Part shown: piece by piece, positions 49,201 through 59,800 of the stretch
Numbering within the stretch: position 1 is the first letter of the stretch
Layout of the letters: the number at the start of each line of letters is the position of its first letter
NCBI GenBank assembly: GCA_002633005.1
Contig: NMRA01000403.1
Span: forward strand, 58,888 to 122,887
Length of the DNA: 64,000 nt
Direction of reading: 5' to 3'
Origin: Phoronis australis
Lineage: Eukaryota > Phoronida > Phoronidae
Translations under genes and position numbers: made by a program
The notes under the pieces: model-generated
What the model saw: the letters and a program-made list of their open reading frames with translations, nothing else
Told to the model about the DNA's origin: nothing
Database searches by the model: none

Positions 49201-52200
49201 CAATACTAGACTAACTAGGACATGGTCTAGCAGGCATCGTTATCAATACTGCGTAGACTTAAGTCTGATCCGAACTAACCTGAACATGCTCCAGCATCGT
49301 GTTGAAGTGAATCAGTGACTCTATGTCAATACTAGGATAGGCTTTCGTCTGCACTGGGGTTCCTGGGATGTTGCCTAAAGGCCCTGCAGTAGAATGCTCA
49401 AGGTTAGGTTGAAGGCATGTCTGCAGTAAAATGACTGTTAATGCTAAAACTATAAGCGGACATGCACTGGAATACCAATCATTTTTGCATACATTGAAAG
49501 CAGGCTTGCAAATGCTAGGAATTTTCAAAGGTGTGGACAAGTTATTCATCGAAACTTGGAAGTTTTGATGTAGTATAAATTTATCTTATAAATTCAAAAA
49601 TGCATTTTACCCGAAAGGCAATACATCTAGAAAAAGGACGACATGACTTTTGAGAAAGCTTGTAAAACGACTTTAATATTCAATAACCACATGGCATTGT
49701 CCATGATTTCCTGTACACCATCAGCACAAAGTCTTAATCCCTGTAAGTGATCACTTCCTTGAAGGTATATTGAGCACTGTTTAGTTAATAAGGCAATTAC
49801 CATGGGATGCCCCATTTCACACAATGGTGAGTTTCAAATGTCTTGATTGGATTTTACAGCAAACCATGACAAGTTGTCTTGTTTTCCATGGTTATACAGC
49901 GGTTGGAATGAAGGCACTATTCTTGGTTGAAATCACTCGCTTCTTATTTCATCTTACTTTGAAGTTGGCAATTTTTATCAAAGCAGTTCGCAACAACTTT
50001 AACAGTCAATAATTTCATTAGTTACTCACTGTCAAGTTCTGAGTATTTATGACACTCTGTGACGCACAAATGAGATTCACACAATTCAAGTTTGTGATGC
50101 ACAGAGGAGATAAATCAATCAAAGTGCACCTATTGACCTCCAAAACATCTAAGAGCAATGCTCATGGCCATGGCAATAACTAAATTCATTCAAAGTTTTC
50201 ACAATCCATAATTTCAATCATGATTATAATATGCTGTGCTTTAAAAAAACTAAGGTTTCAGGGTGGTGACACATAATATGGAACTATAACTGTTTACATT
50301 ACAATACAGATGACAGAATGTTTTGTAGACCCAGGTAATGCCTACATAACTGGGGACAAATGAATACCACCCTTGGGTAGCTAGCCATCCCTTGCCTCCT
50401 GACTGACACCTCAGTGCTGTTGAGGCAACATTATTTAGTGTACTCTAAACTTTCATACTTGGCACATCAAAACAGCTAACAGCCATGATGACTGCAGCGA
50501 CACAGTACAACTCACCATGGACTAGCTTAGATTCTACAAGATATTCCCGTGTCTTCAGGTATTTTGGAGTTACCTCCCCATGTTCTGTTAAGAGGGCATC
50601 ATAATCTGCAATGAACAATGAGAGTGTCATTAGAACTTTCAGTTGATAAGATTCTGTTATTTTTTAGGAAAAGTAAGTTTTATTATTAATACCAACATGA
50701 TGACCAATACACAGCAGTCACCTAAGGTCATACGATGACTGAGAAAGATGACACAATGTATAACTAACACATACCACTGGTACAAATAGGGAAACAAGAA
50801 TTGAATCGACCACAAGATCCAAAGGGCAAAATGTTAGCAGTAGTCCTAAAATGGTCAACAGCATCATTTTAGTCATGGTCAACGGGGGTCATCTAACTAC
50901 ATCTCCATTAAAGAGAAAATTAATTGCCTATTAGGTAAATCATGAAAATCACATCAAAGGGACATTCTCCATGAGAAAAGCAGAGAGGAATTGGAACTAG
51001 AATTTCCATTCGCAGTCAAGCACTTTGCACGCAGACCTAAATCTCATTTCATAAATGGTAACATTATTCAACTGGTCTAGTGGATGGCCTCAATTTCAGC
51101 CAATGTCATTACAGTGAAAATTTGGCACTTTGTTAATATGAAAGCACAAAATCATAACTACAGTATTTTGGTAAACAGCTTTGGTCAAACCTGATAACTT
51201 CAAGAACTTGATCACATCCAACCAAAAATGCATTTTTGCCCATAATATTTCTTTAGTATCTCAGCAAATTATTCAACATTGAAAATTCAGGCTTCATTAA
51301 AGAGGAAAGCAAGCGAGTTTTGATGTTACTTTAGACTAAAAATACAAATCTCAGATTACCCTGGAGAGACAATTCTCCATGTCATTAACTGTTCCTTAGG
51401 CATGTACTATTTACTATCAAAGCAACAACAGAAAGTGATATATAAACACCCCAGCAAAAAGCCCACATCCTGATTCTACATCCACTGCCATTGAGTAAAT
51501 ACAATGTTTGACTCGCTATTAAACACAGTCTCTGCCGGTCACTCGTGTTTTCTGAATGGGCGTGAAGGCAGAACTAAAGTGTTGGCCTTTAGCTGGCCAG
51601 GACCATTTACGTCATTTTCTAGTGTAGCACTGATAGTAAGTACATGCCAGGGGGACAGTTACTGACATGATGGAAAATGTTACACTATTAAGAAAACCAG
51701 TGATGACCCCTATTTTTAAATATTAAAGAAACATCAATGTCATTGTGCGATCCCCTTTTAAGAATTTAATTATTACTGGTAGGGGTGATGATGGAACATA
51801 AAGGAATTTTCATTAATAACCGTGGCTTTTTGTTCAACCTTACCATAACTGGTGACATCAGGAGCGTATGGTGGACCGTTTGCACCATTCATGAACCCAA
51901 AGTTTGTGCCACCATGGAACATGTACAGATTGACAGAAGAGCCCTCTTTCAATATGAATTTGAATGTGTCCATGTACTCTGAAAGTTAGACATCATAACA
52001 GGAAGTAAACGTAATAGGAAGTAAATGTAACAGGAAGTAAACATAACAGGAAGTAAACAAACAGGAAGTAAACATAACAAAAAGCAAACACACTTGTCTA
52101 GTGATCTGTCAAATTAGTGACCAAAGAACGGAACTGAGAAGTTATTTGAAGCTACATGCATATCCAATAATTGTTTCCTTTAATCAGGTTATTGTCGCAA

Positions 52201-53807
52201 AAAAATTCACTATCTACACCATTAAGAGACGGGCCTTCAGATTTAAGTCATAAATTTGGTACTGTGCTCCACACAACTATAAGACTTAATGTATTTCAGA
52301 AAAATAATCAATCTCACTGGAGCAAAAATGCAAAGAATCTAAGAAGAAAGTGCAAGTTACCAGACAGTGATACACTCATACCTCTTTCAGCAATTGTGAA
52401 ATGGGAGCATAAGACCACATTTCCACCTTACGTCACTTTTCATGACACAAGCCCTTGGAACCATAGTGCAATATTTTTCATAACGATGCCCAGCCATCTG
52501 GCTCCTTCTACTAGTTACTAATTCCCTTGAAAATTCCATTGTTCTCTCCTGGTTTTTCTAGAGTGCAACTCCATGGCACTGAACCATGACTGAGACAACT
52601 TAAATGTGGTACTGCAGTGTATGTTGAGGAAGCTTTCACCTATAAATCCTCTACGAGTTATTGGTTTGAGTGTGGTGTCAGAGAAGCTATGTGGGTGAAA
52701 ACCCAAAATACCTCACTGAAGAAACAGGCTAATGAGCGCTGTTAGATTTAAGTTGTCCAGTGTCATGGAGAGGTTGCCTAAGAACACCAGAGGGCCAAGC
52801 AACTTTTGCAAGAGTAAGTGAGTCACTAATCCCCAGTAGAATGAGCTATCATAACAAAAGGAGAAATATTACATATTTTTATTGGTGCTTTGCATAATAA
52901 ATTATTAAATAGCACTTGGAAACCACAAACTTCCACACTTCTCCTCCTAATGTGATTATAAGTTTTATCCACAATCACAAATATTCTAATGCATAACATT
53001 TGTGCAAAAACCTTTGGCCTCTGTACCATGTACAAGTTGTCACAGGTTACGCCAAGTGACATTTTGAATAAAAGATATTTTACATGTAAACAACAAACAA
53101 AATCTCTAAAGTTCCAAGAAACCTACTGCCAAGCAACTCACTATTTCGCTCACATGGCCTTCATTCAACATGGCACTGGGCATCACAAATGAATATTATT
53201 GTAAAGGTCTGTGAATGAGTGTGTGACGTGTTTGTGTGTGTGTGTGTGTGTGCGTGCATGTGTGTGTGGACAAGTGATTTATTTGCAGAAATTAATCAAG
53301 CTGAGTCTACTTACTGTCCACTTCGTGAATATGATGTTTCTCTCCCCAGTGGTCGAACCAGCCAGTCCAGAACTCAGTGACCATGAGTGGTTTGCCAGGC
53401 TGTGCCTTACGCAGGGCCTCAAACATTTTGGGAGCATCCTTCTTATCCTGGAAGTTCACCGTCAGTAGAGCTGAAAACCATAGCAACAATAATTCAGATT
53501 TCTGAAAAGGTGATAAAAACTAAAAATAAAATTTTACCTCTCAAACCCTCTATAAACCTGCTTTTTGTCAACCAACTTCTGATTTCGGCCACACACCGCT
53601 ATGAAATTGGTCTNTACCATGTACAAGTTGTCACAGGTTACGCCAAGTGACATTTTGAATAAAAGATGTTTTACATGTAAACAACAAACAAAATCTCTAA
53701 AGTTCCAAGAAACCTACTGCCAAGCAACTCCCTATTTCGCTCACATGGCCTTCATTCAACATGGCACTGGGCATAACAAAAGAATATTATTGTAAAGGTC
53801 TGTGAAT

Positions 53808-53841
<34 letters not shown>

Positions 53842-56800
53842 GCGTGCGTGTGTGTGTGGACAAGTGATTTATTTGCAGAAATTAATCAAGCTGAGTCTAC
53901 TTACTGTCCACTTCGTGAATATGATGTTTCTCTCCCCAGTGGTCAAACCAGCCAGTCCAGAACTCAGTGACCATGAGTGGTTTGCCAGGCTGTGCCTTAC
54001 GCAGGGCCTCAAACATTTTGGGAGCATCCTTCTTATCCTGGAAGTTCACCGTCAGTAGAGCTGAAAACCATAGCAACAATAATTCAGATTTCTGAAAAGG
54101 TGATAAAAACTAAAAATAAAATTTTTACTCTCAAACCCTCTATAAACCTGCTTTTTGTCAACCAACTTCTGATTTCGGCCACACACCGCTATGAAATTGG
54201 TCTCAAATTGCTTAGCCAAAGAGGTAATTTCAGAGCTGGAAAAGAACTTATTGCTTGAGATCACATTTGCTTGTCACCGTCCAACAGTTGTGCCGTGTCA
54301 GTGTGCGCCCTATGTTGCTAGTAGTGTCTGTTCAATTAGGACACTGAAAATCCGTGGATGAGGCAAAAACACTGCACATTGTGCACACACAGTTGTACAC
54401 GTTATTTCAGTCCTCCAACAATCAATGTTCTGAAATTCTTAACCTATAAATTTGACCCATCAATGTCAAAGAAAAGATCGACTTGAGAACTTATTCTCTC
54501 ATATTCAATTCATTCAGTGAACCTTCGCCATAATGGAAGGAATAGACAGTATGTCTACATTTAGCTCTTCAACATTCCAGTAATTCATCAGCCGAGAGAA
54601 TTGTACTCGCCTAATTCCTGATGAGAGCACTTCTATAACTTTGGACACAATTAATTCACGTTCCTCAGAGACTAAATTCTCAAACATAATTCTTCTGACA
54701 AATCTTAGGAAAGACTAATACATCTGTGCCGGCAAAGTAATTTTTTCTTTTAAACAGAGGGCACCAAACAATGTTCTGTAGCCAAAATGTTTTGTACGAG
54801 TGCAAGTCTAAGTGACTGTTCAAATACATGTGTTCATCTAAGTATTTAAGATTCCACCAATCCCTTAGTCAGCTTTGTTCACATCGCTTCTAAATACAGT
54901 CAGATTTTAAGAGCCATCCACACACGGACTTACCCTAGAACAAGTTACTCCTGGAACGAGTTGTTGCTAGGTTTGGAGGCGGTGTGGATGCTATTTAAGC
55001 AACTTATCCCACGTGTGACAACTTGTCCTAGGGTAACGTGCGCCACTTCAAATTCACACGGGTTTTCTTTTGCGTGCCGTACGCACATTAGGTGTTCATT
55101 GTCACAGAGCGACAACTTCCACCTTACCATAGTTATCGGATGTGAGTGTGTGTGCGTGCGTGTGCGTTCCACAAGCGCAAGCTGTTCTGGGGTAGGCTGT
55201 GTGTGGACAGGACTTAAGTCACTCACCACCAGGAGCAGCACCTCTGCCCATTCCTTGATCGTTATCGGATGTGAAGAGCAGCTCAACAATGCCATGTTTC
55301 CTTAAAGACTCGGCAACAAATGACATGTACGTGTGATCTGACCCAAAAGACCCATATTCATTCTCCACTTGAACAGCAATGATAGGACCTCCTCTGGAGT
55401 ACTGCAATTGGAATACCACACTATGAAACAATGCGGGTGCATTCCTTTGCCTTAGCTTTATACTTACCAAATACAAAAAAAATACAGGATTAACAGATTT
55501 GGCAATGGGAGTCATAAATTTATACTGAAGTCAGAGGTCAAAATTAAGTCTTAGTTGATCTCTTGAAAAATATGGCAATATTCTACACAAGAGCCAATTG
55601 GATGTGAAGCATTTTAAAAGCAAGCAAAAACTCAGGGTATTTAAAGCTGCACTTTGACTCTATTTAATTCTTAACCCAAGCGGTTTGGTGTTTGAATCAA
55701 TTACTAACCTCAACCATCTTGAATTGTTGCTGAATGAGCATGTCAAAGCACGTTGTACATGCGCCAATTTCAGGGTTTGCGAACCCCAACCCGATGGTTT
55801 TGACATTTTTCTTGGTAACGGAAAACAAATATAATCCCTAGTAAAGAATATTATGAGACTGCTTTTGAGAGGAATTGGCCTAATTCGGTTTCTGCTTTTT
55901 ATCCAGCTAAACAGGGCCAAAAGCAGCTTCAAGGTAAACGAAAACAAATATACAGAATTCCACAAACACAAAAAGTTGCAGACAGGTTAGCATGCAAACC
56001 AAAGAAAAGCGTACTGCAGCAGCTGGTCAAAACTAGCAGAATAATGTTGTGACTATTTTGATCAGACAGTAACTTTTATGTAAAAGTTTTGACTTCCAAC
56101 AAACAAATCATTTGGGAAACGACAAAGACATTTTCCTCCCACACTGTGCACATTTATCCCTGGAGACCCTAGGGCTTCTTTTTTCTAAGATGCAAAATAC
56201 ACAGATTATTGTTGTATTTATGAAAAGGCACACTGCAGAGATTTTTCATTGCTATATCATGTAATTACAAAACACAAAACATTTGCAATACATTTATAAA
56301 AAGTTAGGTAGGTTTTCAGGGCTTGATCTGTGATCTTCGTAGCCCTATGGAAGTGTTTGGAAATGTTCCCTGGTCAGAGCCCCTAAAATATAAAGAATTC
56401 CAAATGATGGCTCTAATATTGGTGAAATTTTAGTGCACTAATAAAAGTGAACATTACCCCCAACACAACAGGAAGTCAGCCGATGTGGTACCAGTTAAAC
56501 CTGCTGTAAACCCATGCCTTTCATCAAAGAAACTTAACTTTTAATTTAGACCAATGGTTACACTTCATTGCTGCGGCCTATTCTCTGTCTTTACCAAGCT
56601 CTGGGAAATATCTTCATATTACGGTAGGTTTGCAAGGATAACTAGGAAATACTTTACATAACTCAAATAGTTGGCTACTAAGATAAGAGAGGATTTCTGG
56701 ACGTGGTAAGAACTATTCAGTGCTCAAGACATTACTTGGCACACAAACTGACCCGCCGGGACAAGCCAACTTATTGGGCCTGGGCTAAAAATTCTCTATA

Positions 56801-59800
56801 ATCTGAGTAAGAAACAAGTTGAGAATCGCTTTATAATAGTAAGTAATCTAAATCAACGCTAGCTAATTTAAGAATGGCCAGTTCACAGTCACTTTAAGAA
56901 GACGTACTAAAACCCACAAGGTCATTCTAATGAAACCTCTAGTCTACTTTTAAACCAAGAAAATCCACAAGTCACAATTATACTTTATTTTTCACAAGCA
57001 ATCTGGCAACCATGTCTTTTTACTGGCAGCCCGCATACTAGTGGGATCATTAGGGATTATAGACTTGACTAGGCAGTGCATGTGAACTGTTGAATGCAAA
57101 GTGCTATAATTAAGTCTGCATTAGGAAACTTGTTCCCTCATTCGATGATTGAACATAGGGTGAATTTCCACATCAAGCGGGTTTGTTAATACGTCACATG
57201 AGAAGATCAAAAGAGGTCATGTCAGGTAAAAATTAGACTGTTCAGTTAATGGAGAACTGGAAATTCAGCAGGTGTTACATATGCAAAAAGGGACATTACC
57301 GTAGAAAAGCCTGCAATATGCATACAGGTAAAGCAGTTCCTTCCCTTATCACAAGAACACCCCCCACCCCCTTGTTGATATGCTGCTATCTCAATCTATT
57401 GCGATGTCAAAAGGAGGACCTTTATTCATTAGCACCACATAATGAATACCAAGTTGCCCATTCTGTTTTGACAATTTTAAATATGCTAGCCTAAGAGAGA
57501 AAATACAACTGATGCTGGAATTCACCTGCAGATCAGCTACCATGGGTATAAGCTGGGAGAAGAAGTTGTCAACATAGCGTTTGTAGGGACCGTACGTGGA
57601 GCGCAGTCTCATATCAGGGTCATGGAGCAACCAACTGAAACAAACAACACACTCAGCATATCACAGTCTGGAAGTGAATAGGTCAGAGACAGTAAGGTAT
57701 CAAAGTGACACGCAGTAAAGATATAGTAGATTTCCCCAGCAGTCCATACCATGGAAGTTGCAGACCAGTTTTCAAACAAGCCTATCACAATACAGTAAGG
57801 TATAATCTCACCCAATTTTTGACAAAAATAATCACTAAATAGCCACCGACTTTTTCTCTTTTCAAAGGTTTCAAACATTTTGTGAATGTATGCAGTGTTT
57901 CAAAATAATGTCCGGCAGTTGCTATGGTGCACACCTTGAACACGTAGAAGCATTACTGTGTAATTTTAATTCATGGATAACATTCATAAAAAAATCAAAA
58001 AATTTCACTTCTCTGTCTTGTTGTGTCTAAATTAGTGACATTCTACCATATGTTGTATAAGATAAGCATAGGACAATGCCCTCATTCGGCTATAAAAGGC
58101 AAATGTGGAGACCCCGACAAGTCATGATGTGTCAGAGAAGACAATACACAAGAAAAGTGAATATTGTGATTTCATGCATAACACAAACATTCAAACTTTA
58201 AAGCAGTGACACGTACCTTGGCAAGCCCCCCAAGTCCCACTCTGAACAAATGTAAGGTCCTGGACGAAATAGAACATAGAGTCCATGTTTGTGAGCTAGC
58301 TGGATGTATTGTCTGAAACAAGCAGAACAAATAGCATAAAAAAGACATGCAAACAAAACATCAAAATATAAGTTTCATCAAAATCATAAAACTCACACTT
58401 TTGAAAGACGACCATTTCAAAAACTATTCCTAAAAGCATTTTGAAGAACATTGCATAAAGCATAGCATGTGAAAGTTTCATCTGAATACGAACAGCCATT
58501 TCTGAGAACTATACGAATATGAACAACTATCTACATCTCAGTACATAACCGTAAGGCAAACAATGCAAACAATGCATCACTCAAAGCCTCAGATCCAAAC
58601 TGAACATCAACAAGAACAAATGAAACAAGCAGGGGACAATGTCAGAGTTGTACAGTCCATGTTCAATTGTAATTCAAAGACAGAAAAGGTATTAAATGCT
58701 GCTTAACATACCTAACATTTAGTATTCCATGGAAGTTAAATTCACCTTTGACCTCTTCATGAAGATTCCAAGGCACATATCTGAAAATATAAACTTGTAG
58801 GATTAAAAAGGAACAAATTCCTGAGAACAATGGAATACTCAACTCTGGACTACATCACGGCACAAACACTGTTCATTTCACAAGCATTCAAATATTTTGG
58901 TTGAAAATCAAATTTCATCCAACCTTCTGACTATTTTAGGTTGACTTGTGCCCATGTCAATGTGCTACACCAGATAGTCTGTTCCACCTTGCAACAGGCG
59001 GAGATAAGTTACCAAGACAACTCCTCTTGCACACTATTTGTTGCGTATGTGTTAGGAAGCAGATATGAGAGATGATTCCAGGGTCTGAATTAATTCATAA
59101 ATTCAAACTTTTGTCAATGGCTCAGTTCAGGTAACATTATTTCTAAGCTCCGGTGTTACACTGGGGTAACATCCAACCCAGTTTCCTCGTGTGTTAAACT
59201 AACACCAAACTTGAAGTGAGAAAGTGACTCTAAAGGCTGAGGTGTAACACTAAAGTTAGTGTTACACCAGTGTGTAACCCAAGATGTTACTTTGGTGTAC
59301 GGTAACACCAGTGTAATGATACACTCAGCAGACAAAAACCAGCAATTTTTCTTTCTTAAAGTGATAGCCTTCGAAAAGTGTAATGTAAACTGAAATGTGA
59401 TGCTGTGCGTTTCTAATAAATTAGCGCACGAAAGTAGATAATGATCATGAAATTACACATTTACTTAGAATCATAAATCAATGCATATTCTGACTCATTC
59501 AGTATAAGTATAATATGTAGAAAATTATGAGTCATTACTGATTAAACTTACTTGAGATGAAAGGGTTATGTTTCGTCTTCGACAACGTCTGCTGACTTTT
59601 TCAAGCGAAGAGGAGGCTTGAGAACTTCGACTGAATCCACCCTCCTCTTCGTTTCAAAGATGGATTTTCAATTCAGAGGTCACGTGATTTAAAAAGCCAG
59701 CAGATGCTGGCAAAACGTTACCATTTCATCTCAAGTAAGTTCAGTAACGACTCATAATGTTCTGCTTATTAATTAGTATCATGTAAAATTTTTTTAATCA

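Noticed and set aside
53307-53489. Separate short genes at 53307-53489 and 53897-54079
   Set aside because: Both are the same internal exon of the beta-galactosidase gene read with a little intron sequence.
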